Source of the DNA: JAFGSZ01 sp964492185
GTDB lineage: Bacteria; Bacteroidota; Bacteroidia; Bacteroidales; UBA10428
Reading direction: 5' to 3'
Assembly: GCA_964492185.1 (NCBI GenBank)
Contig: CAZBJH010000019.1
Span: forward strand, 1-40,026
DNA: 40,026 nt
In this document: positions 16,222 through 25,487 of the stretch, piece after piece
How positions within the stretch are numbered: the stretch's first letter is position 1
How the letters are laid out: every line of letters starts with the position of its first letter
Notes under the pieces: model-generated
Told to the model about the DNA's origin: nothing
Database searches by the model: none
Seen by the model: only the letters and a program-made list of their open reading frames with translations
Program-made: the position numbers and the translations under genes

Positions 16222-19200
16222 TTACTGCAGGATTAATTTCTCCGAATATAATTCTTCTCCTGACTTCACCTGCAGCACATAATTTCCAGGCTTAATGCCG
16301 GATATATTTACCCGGTGCTCAAATTGCCTGTTATTTTTCATTATGTTTTCCCGGTGAATAATACTTCCATCAATACTGATCAACTGTATATTCAGCTTAC
16401 CGTAATTATCATCGGTGAATTCTATTCTGAAGTATTCACTGGCCGGATTCGGGAATATGTTCATGCTTTTATTATCCGAACTTTTCTCCCGGGTGCTTAC
16501 CAAATTCAGGTCAGCAGTCCATATCCCCCTGCCATGGGTTGCAACAATCAGTTGATTATCCATCACTGCCAGTTGCCATACCGATACTGCCGGTAAGCCG
16601 TTATTGGCAAAATGCCAGGTCTCCCCGTTATCAGTCGATTCAAAAATACCTATCTCCGTACCGGCCCAGATAGTATTTGTATCATACGGCATTACCAGTA
16701 AAGAAAAAACCATTACATCAGGAAACCCGTTTACAGAAGAATCACTGTCAGTGAAACCGGTAATATCTTCCCATGAATTTCCCATGTCGGTCGTTCGTAA
16801 AATCTTCGGCCGCTCTTTTAATGAAAACAATAAATATGCTGTATTTCGATTGAAAGGATGGGTGGCTATACCTGTAATGTAACCTACCTCCTCCCCTGAA
16901 TAGTTTAGAGTCGGGTTAAAACTTTCCCCGGCATCTTCAGACACGAAAATATTAAGTTCCGGATCATCATGCATTCCCGCACCGGCCCATACAACCGAAG
17001 AATCGGCCAGTGATACCCTTACATTAAAAAAATCATTCATCCTCAGCCGGTTGGAATACCAACCTTCATCAAGCTCAACCAGTTCCCATTCGTAACGGCC
17101 AAAACCAAAATTACTGTGTTTATATACACCACGACTGCCTACAGCAAAAATCAAATTTGGATTTTTGACATGATGTGACAGGCGTGAAAAGAATGGTCCG
17201 TCTTCATTTATACCCCTGTCGGCCTGTAACCATGTTTCTCCTCCATCATTGGAAAGACGAAAGCGGTTATTATATATGCTGGCAATGATACGATGAGGGT
17301 ACCAGGGGTGCCAGAGAGTTTCAAACCCGTCACCTCCAAGCCGGTCAAGATAAGAAGAAGTAACACTTGCAGTTTCCCCGGAAGGCGACTGCCATGTGCC
17401 ATTATCCTGCATTCCGCCTATGTATTCGTGTGCACCGGGTTTCTTTGCAATACCGTAAAACTGGGTTGTAATGTAACCATTCCTTATTTGTTTCCAGGTA
17501 TCACCACCATTGTACGATATCGCCAGTCCGCCGTCATTCCCGTTTAGAATTGTAAATTCCTCCTTTGCAATATCGGTTGGTATCATAATGATTTCATGAT
17601 GGTCAACATGCAACTCGGTATTCTTTTTATCATCTGAAAGCACCGTTGTTGTTGCTTCCTGAAAAGTAAAATTACCATATGTTACATGAATATCCGATTC
17701 AGGTAATGAATCTGCATTCCATTCCTTATCCTGCATCAGTGTGGGCCAGAAAAAATATAACAATTTATTTACATACCCCCCGTCTTTTGCCATATTGGTA
17801 TCGGGTTGCAATGAATCATACCCGTGAGCACTGACAAAAATATATTCCCTGCCGGAGATCTCATCATCATAATCACGCTCAAACAAATTGAATTCCCCGT
17901 CACGTTCCTGATCCCTGAAAGAAACCATCAGTTGCCTGTTATTGTCAATGTCCCACACTTCAAAAGGAACATCAATATAATCCATATAAGTATAATCTTC
18001 AGGTGGCACACCGGCACCTTCCCCTTCGGGAACAATGAAACGGTGAGCTTTTTGAGTTTTCCCCTCACCAAAACGGATCTCCACCGATACCCAGTCGGAT
18101 AAGATAAGATCTTCGGCATCCTCAACATCACCTGTAGACATTCCTCCACCAAGGTAACTACCGCCGAAATTCACAAAAGACAAAAACTCACCTGTTCCTG
18201 AAGTGTCTACACGAAGAACCTGGGGTTCACTTTTATAAATATTAATGCCTTTGGTAAGGAATTCCACTTTACCAAAATATACCCCCCCGAGAAATGCAAC
18301 ATTTTCATTAAATGGATGTGCCCTTACAACATTGTCATAACCGCCCTGTGTTTGAAGAAAGTGCATAAAACTCCCGTCAGGATCTTTCAGCTTGTTCCAT
18401 GTTTCCGCCCCATCTGATGATATATACACATCGGTTACATAATTGGGAGCCTCCACCTGGCTGAACAACCTGTCAGGATTTACCGGGGATACTGCCACTG
18501 TATAACGGTACCCGGTACCCATTCCTTCATAAGCATTATCCCATGTATCTCCTGCATCAGTGGATTTAATTATCCCGAGGGAATTCACAGCGGCATAAAG
18601 AACAGAAAAATCATAGGGATCACTGTCAATATCCTGAACCTGGTAGCCGGTGGAATATGTCGTATCCCATGTTGATCCGCCATCGATCGATTTAAATATA
18701 CCTTTATTCGTGCAGGCAATAACTATATCTTCATCCTGCGGATCAACGATCATCATATTCACATACCTGAAGTTTTCATTACCGGTTGTTGACGACAACT
18801 GTTCCCATGACATTCCACGGTCAACACTCTTGAAAATACCATTACCAACAACCGCGGGATATCCGGTAAAACCTTCACCCGATCCCGCATATATGATATT
18901 ATGATCAGAAGGGGCCATAACGAGAGCCGAGATAGCAAGGGTTGGAAAATCCTCCGTGAGCACTTCCCATGACCGGCCCCCGTCATCAGTCTTCCATATC
19001 CCGCCGCTGGCTGAACCTGCATACCAGGTTTGATAATCCGGATCGTCCGGGTCAACGATCAGGGCCCGTGTACGTCCGCTTACATTTCCCGGTCCACGCT
19101 CTACCCAGGGGAACTGTTGAGTTGATTTCAATTGTCTGGCACCCTCCCGGGCTTTTCTTAATTCACGGGAATTATAGCCAACAGAATAGCCGGATACATT

Positions 19201-19389
19201 ACTGCCAACAGGTGTCGATATCCCATGAAAATACTGTGCATATTTTTCAGGGTATCCCTTTTTCTCTTTTTTGTGTTTAACATGCGGGATATGATCCCTG
19301 CGAAAATTATAATAAAATGTATTGTTTATTACAGCATATAATGCCGCGAAAACAGTCATTGCAATTATGATATGTCGTATTGATCTCAT
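16222..19389 (-). CDS. Secreted Asp-box beta-propeller protein with T9SS sorting tail
   Basis: 1055 residues with an N-terminal signal anchor (HIIIAMTVFAALYAVINN). It carries about ten Asp-box repeats of the S/T-x-D-x-G-x-x-W kind seen in sialidase/VPS10-sortilin propellers, for example TDDGGRSW (134-141), SIDGGSTW, STDAGDTW, SNDGGETW and STDNGETW. The C-terminus is a Por-type sorting tail starting MNIFPNPASEYFRIEF near residue 975, so surface display through T9SS is expected. Such proteins are often labelled glycosyl hydrolase, but no sialidase catalytic residues can be assigned, and a binding or protease-accessory role is as likely. Residues about 385-595 hold an insertion without Asp boxes, before the propeller resumes at VDHHEI. 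Last gene of the five-gene susC operon, 17 bases after the preceding lipoprotein gene. Confidence 0.82.
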   Translation of the reverse strand: MRSIRHIIIAMTVFAALYAVINNTFYYNFRRDHIPHVKHKKEKKGYPEKYAQYFHGISTPVGSNVSGYSVGYNSRELRKAREGARQLKSTQQFPWVERGPGNVSGRTRALIVDPDDPDYQTWYAGSASGGIWKTDDGGRSWEVLTEDFPTLAISALVMAPSDHNIIYAGSGEGFTGYPAVVGNGIFKSVDRGMSWEQLSSTTGNENFRYVNMMIVDPQDEDIVIACTNKGIFKSIDGGSTWDTTYSTGYQVQDIDSDPYDFSVLYAAVNSLGIIKSTDAGDTWDNAYEGMGTGYRYTVAVSPVNPDRLFSQVEAPNYVTDVYISSDGAETWNKLKDPDGSFMHFLQTQGGYDNVVRAHPFNENVAFLGGVYFGKVEFLTKGINIYKSEPQVLRVDTSGTGEFLSFVNFGGSYLGGGMSTGDVEDAEDLILSDWVSVEIRFGEGKTQKAHRFIVPEGEGAGVPPEDYTYMDYIDVPFEVWDIDNNRQLMVSFRDQERDGEFNLFERDYDDEISGREYIFVSAHGYDSLQPDTNMAKDGGYVNKLLYFFWPTLMQDKEWNADSLPESDIHVTYGNFTFQEATTTVLSDDKKNTELHVDHHEIIMIPTDIAKEEFTILNGNDGGLAISYNGGDTWKQIRNGYITTQFYGIAKKPGAHEYIGGMQDNGTWQSPSGETASVTSSYLDRLGGDGFETLWHPWYPHRIIASIYNNRFRLSNDGGETWLQADRGINEDGPFFSRLSHHVKNPNLIFAVGSRGVYKHSNFGFGRYEWELVELDEGWYSNRLRMNDFFNVRVSLADSSVVWAGAGMHDDPELNIFVSEDAGESFNPTLNYSGEEVGYITGIATHPFNRNTAYLLFSLKERPKILRTTDMGNSWEDITGFTDSDSSVNGFPDVMVFSLLVMPYDTNTIWAGTEIGIFESTDNGETWHFANNGLPAVSVWQLAVMDNQLIVATHGRGIWTADLNLVSTREKSSDNKSMNIFPNPASEYFRIEFTDDNYGKLNIQLISIDGSIIHRENIMKNNRQFEHRVNISGIKPGNYVLQVKSGEELYSEKLILQ

Positions 19390-19406
19390 TTCAGTATACT
19401 GACGCG

Positions 19407-19913
19407 TTAATAATTAACATCTTCAAAACCGGTTTTTCTGTAAGCAACCAGGAAAACCGTATCCACAAGGGCATCATACTTATCGTATAATCCTGCATTG
19501 ATCAGCATATAATCGCCCTCATCATCATCTTCGATCAACTCTCCTTCCAGCGATACACTATGGACTCCGTAACGGCCCATATTGATAACTTCGAGTTGCT
19601 TTCCTTTAGTCACTGAAAATATACTTCCGGAATACCAGGTCTTCACACGTATTCCCGAATTATATATGTTATCTATCACCAGACTGTCATCACTGCCGGG
19701 ATCAAGCGCCGTGACCAGATCATAAGGCTCGGCAACATTATCAGGGTCAAATGTCCCCCCCTGAAACTCATATGCCTCCCAATTCCCTGCCAGGCGGTTT
19801 GGATAGCCGTCCTGATATTCAATATCGTAATCGTTTTCTTCACAACCCGCTAATAAAAGAAAAAAACAAAGGATCAGGTTCAATTTGTTATATGGAAAAA
19901 ACCGTAATATCAT
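19407..19913 (-). CDS. Hypothetical SusCD-associated lipoprotein
   Basis: About 168 residues with a lipoprotein signal (LNLILCFFLLLAGCEEN), the Cys following LAG. The mature part is rich in Asp, Glu, Gly and Tyr, with a lipocalin-like pattern (LAGNWEAYEF near the start, then beta-strands such as GDYMLINAGLYDKYDALVDT). I recognise no named family with confidence. The ATG at 19913 is preferred over an in-frame TTG at 19922 because it begins one base after the stop of the preceding gene. Tight coupling in the susC operon suggests an outer-membrane lipoprotein working with the SusCD complex. Confidence 0.75.
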   Translation of the reverse strand: MILRFFPYNKLNLILCFFLLLAGCEENDYDIEYQDGYPNRLAGNWEAYEFQGGTFDPDNVAEPYDLVTALDPGSDDSLVIDNIYNSGIRVKTWYSGSIFSVTKGKQLEVINMGRYGVHSVSLEGELIEDDDEGDYMLINAGLYDKYDALVDTVFLVAYRKTGFEDVNY

Positions 19914-19914
19914 A

Positions 19915-20568
19915 TCAGTCAATTTTACTCCAGGTCACAGGTATTTCAATGCCCTCATTGGGCTCATCAAGCAAAAATATAGTCCATGAAAGGGTGCTTG
20001 ATGTGTAACTTCCTTCGGAAGCAGCATAAGATCCGAAATATCCCTCACCTGGCAATAATACCAGTTCATTCCCGCCAATATCAACAAAACGCCCTGGCAT
20101 GGAAGCACCCGGAAATCCGAATACTTCTTCACATTCATATAATCCCCTTGTATCTGTTTTGGTGACTTTGGATTGTACCAAAGGTTCCCACAATGTTCCT
20201 GCATATGTTCCCGAAAGGTCATTCTCAGATACATCCTCATATGTTACAGCTACCACCCGTTCAGCCGTGTTTGAAATACCATCGGAATTTTCAGCATAAT
20301 ATATCAACAGGTAGGCCCCGGGTTTTGTAACATCAACATTTCCAAAACGGCGGATATTTACCTGTTCTCCTTCAACTGTAGCAGTAACACCGGGCTCAGT
20401 GTAAGATCCGCTGTCAGATCGGATCACAGAGATAAATTCACCTCCTTTAAGTTCAAATTCAGGCAGGTAGGATATTTTGGATACATCATCGGTCTCATAC
20501 CATTTCTCACACGAAACAAGCAATAATATTAATAATATGAAAGCAATATGACGTATGCTGATTGTCAT
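19915..20568 (-). CDS. DUF5011/DUF5012-like immunoglobulin-fold lipoprotein
   Basis: 217 residues with a lipoprotein signal peptide (FILLILLLVSCEKW). Residues about 45-110 fit the Ig-like DUF5011 pattern (GSYTEPGVTATVEGEQVNI, then DVTKPGAYLLIYYAENSDG and a closing AERVVAV strand). A C-terminal beta domain follows (LSGTYAGTLWEP onward), as in DUF5012 proteins that accompany SusCD systems. Function is unknown beyond likely surface exposure and ligand contact. It starts directly after the susD stop with no gap, so the genes are translationally linked. Confidence 0.75.
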   Translation of the reverse strand: MTISIRHIAFILLILLLVSCEKWYETDDVSKISYLPEFELKGGEFISVIRSDSGSYTEPGVTATVEGEQVNIRRFGNVDVTKPGAYLLIYYAENSDGISNTAERVVAVTYEDVSENDLSGTYAGTLWEPLVQSKVTKTDTRGLYECEEVFGFPGASMPGRFVDIGGNELVLLPGEGYFGSYAASEGSYTSSTLSWTIFLLDEPNEGIEIPVTWSKID

Positions 20569-22089
20569 TTACTGTTCCTCCTCTTTAACATCCCACCAGA
20601 TTTTCTCCCACACTTCCTTCCTGGGAGGTGTGTTAGGATTCCTGGCATATTCCGACTCGGGGAATAGCAGACGCCTGGGAAACCTCCCGCTGGTAACATT
20701 ATTTACAGATACAGTGAATTCACCGGCTTCGTAATCCTGATCATCTCCCGGTACCGGACTTTCTTTGGGATAATGTGTTCGGTTATGCTCGAAAAATGTT
20801 TCCAGGCTCTGAAAATTGGCCAGACATATCCACTTTTGTACAATTATAGCTTCAATAAATCGTTCAGGCGGACTACCCTCTGCAGGAAAAGCATAGATTT
20901 GCCCCGGCCCGTAAAAATTTTCGGCATTTGAAAACCCATATAAATAAAAGGAAGCTTCTATGGCATCATTATATTTCTTCTTTGCCTCTGAATATGAATC
21001 AACATCATACCTGATAATGGCTTCAGCCTGCAAAAGCAAAGATTCGGAAAGCATCATAAGAAATACAGGATAATTGGGGTCAAATACCGGTTTGGAATAG
21101 CTGTTACTGTTTGTTCCTGCAGGTTCATCCGGATCATTATAGTTACCCTGAACAAGCCCTTTATGCCCACCACCCGCGTCAGGAAAATTAAACATCGCAT
21201 CAAGCCTGTCAAGATCGCCGTTCTCTGTCATAAAACTAAGCAGTGTATTACTTATTACAAGATTTGGATTATCACCCAAAAAAATGATCTCCGTTGCATA
21301 TAAAGGATTTCTTTTGCCTGCTTCATCAATAAAATTTGTCATAACCGCGTAGGTTTCCAGAAACTCAATATCCTCATCAGCATAAAGCATCTCCACTCCT
21401 TTCCTTGCTACCTCAGGCCTGGCTTCACTCTGTCGTATAAATATCTTAAGCTTCAGGGTATTTGCAAACGCTATCCATTGATCCATGTCCCCGTCAAAAA
21501 TAATATCCTCTTTTCCCGGTTCCGGCAGATCTTCCTTCTCAAAATCCCTGGTAAGTGCATAGTCAAGCCGGGAAATCAGGCTGTCGTATACAGCCTGGCC
21601 GTCTTCATATACAGGTGTGATATTATCATCCTGGCCCTTAAGTGCCTCTGAAAAAGGGATTTCCCCATACAGATCGGCCAGTATCTGAAAAGTATATGCC
21701 TGCATTACAGTCGCAATTAAAAAATAATTCCAGCTTTCCTGTTTCAAAGCCTCTTTTCGTACAAATTCGAGGTCATTCAGTGCACCGGAATAAAGCTCTC
21801 CAAATTCACGGTCATCAAAATCGGAACTGATAATGTCGTATGAATCAATGGATGAATACTGGCTTGCCCCCAGCGACTGGGTCCAATGCTGCGACCATAA
21901 TGCACCCAGTACCTGGTAACGCCCGCCAACAACCCAGGCAACAGATGAAATACCTGTTGGCAATACCAGCTCGATACTGACTTCAGACGGGGAATTAGGA
22001 TCATCATTCACATCAAGCCACGATTCACATGAGATCATCATGATCATCATAATACCAAAGAAAACAGCTGAATATTTTTTGCTTATCAT
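20569..22089 (-). CDS. SusD/RagB-like nutrient-binding lipoprotein (SusD-like_2 type)
   Basis: 506 residues. The lipoprotein signal ends in MMISCESW, then comes LDVNDDPNSPSE, the N-terminal motif of the SusD-like_2 group. Helical TPR-like segments follow (for example ATVMQAYTFQILADLYGEIPFSE and WIAFANTLKLKIFIRQSEAR), as does the C-terminal VWEKIWWDV end typical of the group. It should sit as a lid on its SusC partner encoded two bases upstream. The ligand cannot be predicted. The operon encodes no carbohydrate-degrading enzyme. Confidence 0.92.
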   Translation of the reverse strand: MISKKYSAVFFGIMMIMMISCESWLDVNDDPNSPSEVSIELVLPTGISSVAWVVGGRYQVLGALWSQHWTQSLGASQYSSIDSYDIISSDFDDREFGELYSGALNDLEFVRKEALKQESWNYFLIATVMQAYTFQILADLYGEIPFSEALKGQDDNITPVYEDGQAVYDSLISRLDYALTRDFEKEDLPEPGKEDIIFDGDMDQWIAFANTLKLKIFIRQSEARPEVARKGVEMLYADEDIEFLETYAVMTNFIDEAGKRNPLYATEIIFLGDNPNLVISNTLLSFMTENGDLDRLDAMFNFPDAGGGHKGLVQGNYNDPDEPAGTNSNSYSKPVFDPNYPVFLMMLSESLLLQAEAIIRYDVDSYSEAKKKYNDAIEASFYLYGFSNAENFYGPGQIYAFPAEGSPPERFIEAIIVQKWICLANFQSLETFFEHNRTHYPKESPVPGDDQDYEAGEFTVSVNNVTSGRFPRRLLFPESEYARNPNTPPRKEVWEKIWWDVKEEEQ

Positions 22090-22091
22090 AT

Positions 22092-25000
22092 TTAAAAATT
22101 CATCCTCAGATTAAATGTTATACTTCGTACAGCCGGGGTTGCACTAAACTCTCCAAAGTCAGCAGCAAGATCATTCCCAAAGGTGGTCATCTCGGGATCA
22201 ATATAATACTGGCCTGCAGGTGTCCATAAAAGCAGATTTTTCCCCACGGCACTCAGCTGAATACTCTCTATCGGCATTTTTTTAAGCCATGATACCGGAA
22301 GGCGATACATAGCCACAACCTCCCTGAGCTTGATGAACGATTTATCAATAAACGAAATACCGTCTATTTCAGTACCCCCGTTTGCCCAATAATCCAATAT
22401 ATGAGCACGGTCAACCGGGATCGTGTTTTCCGTGTACACAGGATCGCCATTATCATCCTGATCAATCTCATACACCGAATTGGGAACAATAAAAGGTTCA
22501 CGCATGTTATAGGTTGTCCGGGGCACAGTACCTGACCAGTGTGAAATTTCTTTTGTCCTTGAATACATAATGCCACCCTGCCGCACGTCAACCGTAGCAC
22601 TCACGGAAAAATTTCCCAACCGGAGACGGGTGCTTCCCCCTGTCATATAATCATACTCAGAAGTACCGTACTCAACAAGATCCTCCGAAGGCTTTGGTAT
22701 GCCGGTATTATCAACAATTATCCTGCCCTGGTCATCACGCGTAACTGTGCGGCCTTCAAAAATACCAACAGGCCTTCCGGCTTTACCAACAAACTGGATC
22801 TGACCTATGCCTGTAATGACGACCTTATCCAGTTCATCATTCAGCCGAACCAGCTTATTATTATTTTTAGTAAAATTCAGTGAAAATTCCCATTCCACAT
22901 TCTTTGTCCTTAAAGCTACAATGTTCAACAATGCTTCAACTCCCCGGTTGGTGATCTCCCCCAGGTTAATGAGTTGTGAACCATAACCGGAGGTGTAAGC
23001 AATAGGCGCTGCCCAGATCAGATCCGTAATTGTCCTGTCATACCATGTAAAATCAATACCCAAACGGTTCGCGAAGAACCGAAGGTCTGTACCCAGTTCA
23101 AATTCAGTAGACAATTCCGGCTGAAGGTTTTCATTGCCGATCTGATTTCCCAACTCGTAGGCATTTATCCCCCCGGTAAGCGGATAGCTAAGGTAGCCAA
23201 ACCCGTCTGAATGATAACCTGTAGTAAATGTCGAATAAATACTATATGGCGGAGCATCATTCCCGACCCGGGCCCATCCTGCCCTTATCTTACCGTAAGG
23301 CATGAAGGATTTTAATCCGGGGAACAGGTCAGTAAACACGAAGCCGGCATTCACTCCAGGGTAAAAAAATGAATTATTTTGTTCGGGTAATGTAGAACTC
23401 CAGTCATTCCTGGCTGTTGCCGTTAAAAAAAGATAGTTCTTAAACGACATGTTCACACTTGTATAAATTCCTGTAAGTCTTCGGATCTGCGAATATTCTG
23501 AACCGGTTTGTGACTGTGTTGTATTGGAAAGGTGCGGGAAATCCTCGATAAGCTGGTCGTTCGATGCCACAGATATGCCCTTATAGCTTCTCTGATTGAT
23601 ATTATGCCCGACAAGTGCATCAACAGAAATATCACCAAAAGATTTAGTATAGTTAAGTATAAAATCACTGTTGATCTCCATCCGGTAACGGGAGGATTCT
23701 ACATTATTGCCCGGATCGCGAAGGGCTGAAAACTCGTTATTTCCATGCGGATCTATTTTAGCACTCCATTGCTTGGTCTGTTCATTGGAAACATCCGCCC
23801 CTACCCTTAATTTCGCGGAAAAAGGTTCTGCTATTGCATAGTCCAGTTCCAGGTTGCCGTACACACGGTCTTCATTGTTCTCATTACCGTTTTTATGTAG
23901 AATAAAATAAGGATTGATAGTGTATAAAGAATAATAATTGTCAATTGTATTCCATTTACTGTTAATATTGCTTATTTCACGCAGACTGATATCGCGCGGC
24001 GTCTGCATGATCTGGTTATATACTGATTGTTCACCCTGTCCGGTGGGCACATAACTGTTTTGTTTTTTCACGTAATTAATACTGGTGGAACTGTTCAGTC
24101 TTTCCGAAAACCTGGTGGAACTGCGCAGGGCAACCGTATGGCGATTGTATTTATCGGCATCGGTAGGAAAGATCCCGTCAGCAAGAACATTTGAATAGGA
24201 AAGATAATAAGTAGTTCCGGAATTTCCTCCTGAAATGGAAAGTGCATTATTAAATGATCTGCCGGTATCAAAGAATTCCTCCACATTAGAAGGCAGGGCC
24301 CTGTATGGTTTCACTCGCACGGCATTATCCACTATATTTCCCCATGGCCTCATTTTACTGTCAAAACGCGGCCCCCAGCTCATATTCTCATAAGCAACCG
24401 CGTTCCCGTTGATTCCCTGTCCGAAATCATTCTGATATTTTACCAGCCGCAGGGGTCTCTCCATGGTATAACCTGATGAAAATGTAATTTGTGAACGTCC
24501 TTCTTCCGTACTTTCACCTTTTCTAGTGGTAATAACAATCACTCCGTTTGCAGCACGTGAACCGTAAAGCGCGGTACCGGCAGCACCCTTCAGCACGGTG
24601 ACCGATTCAATATCATCAGGATTCAGGTCATTTACCTTATTTCCGAAATCCGTTCCGCCATTGATCGACGTACTTCCTGTCTGGCTGTTATTAACAGGCA
24701 TGCCATCAACAATAAACAATGGCTGGTTACTGCCGCCCAGGGATGAAAAACCACGCATGATTATCCGTGTGGAAGATCCGGGGGCACCTGAGGCACTCGT
24801 GATATTCACACCCGCGACCTTACCCTGCAAGGAATTCAACATACTGCGGTCCTCTCCTTTCATCAGGTCATCACCTTCAACACTTGTTGCAGAATAACCC
24901 AAGGCTTTGCTTTCACGTTTTATGCCAAGCGCGGTAACTACAACTTCCTGCATTTCATACAATTCCTGTTCCATTACAACATCAATCTCCTGTCTGCCGT

Positions 25001-25289
25001 CAACAGCAATTTCCACTGGCTCCATACCCACGAAACTAAAGAGCAATGTATCAGAGAATGATGGCACATTAATGGTATATATCCCTTCAAGGTTGGTAAT
25101 AGTACCTATATCGGTATTTTTAACCAAAACCGTCACGCCGGGAACCGGCTGATCATCATCCGCCGCGATCACTTTACCCTGCACTGTCAGTTCCTGTGCA
25201 TGCGATATATCAAATGATAAAAAACAAACCAGCAACGAAAGAGAAAAAAACCATAATTTGAGTATTCTATGCGATATCATATGGCTCAC
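22092..25289 (-). CDS. SusC/RagA family TonB-linked outer-membrane transporter
   Basis: 1065 residues: signal peptide (SLSLLVCFLSFDISHAQ), a carboxypeptidase-regulatory-like domain (VQGKVIAADDDQPVPGVTVL to about residue 110), a TonB box region (EMQEVVVTALGIKRES), and the plug with FIVDGMPVNN and GSRAANGVIVITTRKG. A 22-strand barrel follows and ends in SITFNLRMNF. It imports large ligands captured by the paired SusD at TonB expense. First gene of the five-gene operon. Met4 (25280) is a likely alternative start, since the candidate -7 box at 25300-25307 leaves almost no leader before 25289. Confidence 0.95.
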   Translation of the reverse strand: MSHMISHRILKLWFFSLSLLVCFLSFDISHAQELTVQGKVIAADDDQPVPGVTVLVKNTDIGTITNLEGIYTINVPSFSDTLLFSFVGMEPVEIAVDGRQEIDVVMEQELYEMQEVVVTALGIKRESKALGYSATSVEGDDLMKGEDRSMLNSLQGKVAGVNITSASGAPGSSTRIIMRGFSSLGGSNQPLFIVDGMPVNNSQTGSTSINGGTDFGNKVNDLNPDDIESVTVLKGAAGTALYGSRAANGVIVITTRKGESTEEGRSQITFSSGYTMERPLRLVKYQNDFGQGINGNAVAYENMSWGPRFDSKMRPWGNIVDNAVRVKPYRALPSNVEEFFDTGRSFNNALSISGGNSGTTYYLSYSNVLADGIFPTDADKYNRHTVALRSSTRFSERLNSSTSINYVKKQNSYVPTGQGEQSVYNQIMQTPRDISLREISNINSKWNTIDNYYSLYTINPYFILHKNGNENNEDRVYGNLELDYAIAEPFSAKLRVGADVSNEQTKQWSAKIDPHGNNEFSALRDPGNNVESSRYRMEINSDFILNYTKSFGDISVDALVGHNINQRSYKGISVASNDQLIEDFPHLSNTTQSQTGSEYSQIRRLTGIYTSVNMSFKNYLFLTATARNDWSSTLPEQNNSFFYPGVNAGFVFTDLFPGLKSFMPYGKIRAGWARVGNDAPPYSIYSTFTTGYHSDGFGYLSYPLTGGINAYELGNQIGNENLQPELSTEFELGTDLRFFANRLGIDFTWYDRTITDLIWAAPIAYTSGYGSQLINLGEITNRGVEALLNIVALRTKNVEWEFSLNFTKNNNKLVRLNDELDKVVITGIGQIQFVGKAGRPVGIFEGRTVTRDDQGRIIVDNTGIPKPSEDLVEYGTSEYDYMTGGSTRLRLGNFSVSATVDVRQGGIMYSRTKEISHWSGTVPRTTYNMREPFIVPNSVYEIDQDDNGDPVYTENTIPVDRAHILDYWANGGTEIDGISFIDKSFIKLREVVAMYRLPVSWLKKMPIESIQLSAVGKNLLLWTPAGQYYIDPEMTTFGNDLAADFGEFSATPAVRSITFNLRMNF

Positions 25290-25299
25290 CTATAATGTC

Positions 25300-25307
25300 C
25301 AAAACTA
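25300..25307 (-). promoter_or_regulatory. Candidate -7 box of the first susCD operon
   Basis: TAGTTTTG on the minus strand matches TAnnTTTG, with a TTTA about 20 bases upstream. A second identical TAGTTTTG lies at 25437-25444 and would give a leader of about 150 nt. Which one is used cannot be decided by eye. Confidence 0.35.
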
Positions 25308-25487
25308 TGAAAAAACATTATAAAAATAAACAGCGGGCGATAATATTACCTGCATTATTAAAAAAAATAAATTTAAATTCTGTAATATCCCCAAAAACCT
25401 GATACATGAATAATACAGGTAAAGACATAATATTATCAAAACTAATTCTGTTATTTTAGAGTTATTATATAGAGATAAAATTCATAA

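Noticed and set aside
25397..25420. ACCTG...CAGGT inverted repeat between the first susC and the protease gene as an operator
   Set aside because: Only 5 bp per arm, with an AT-rich centre that does not pair; expected by chance in such DNA.
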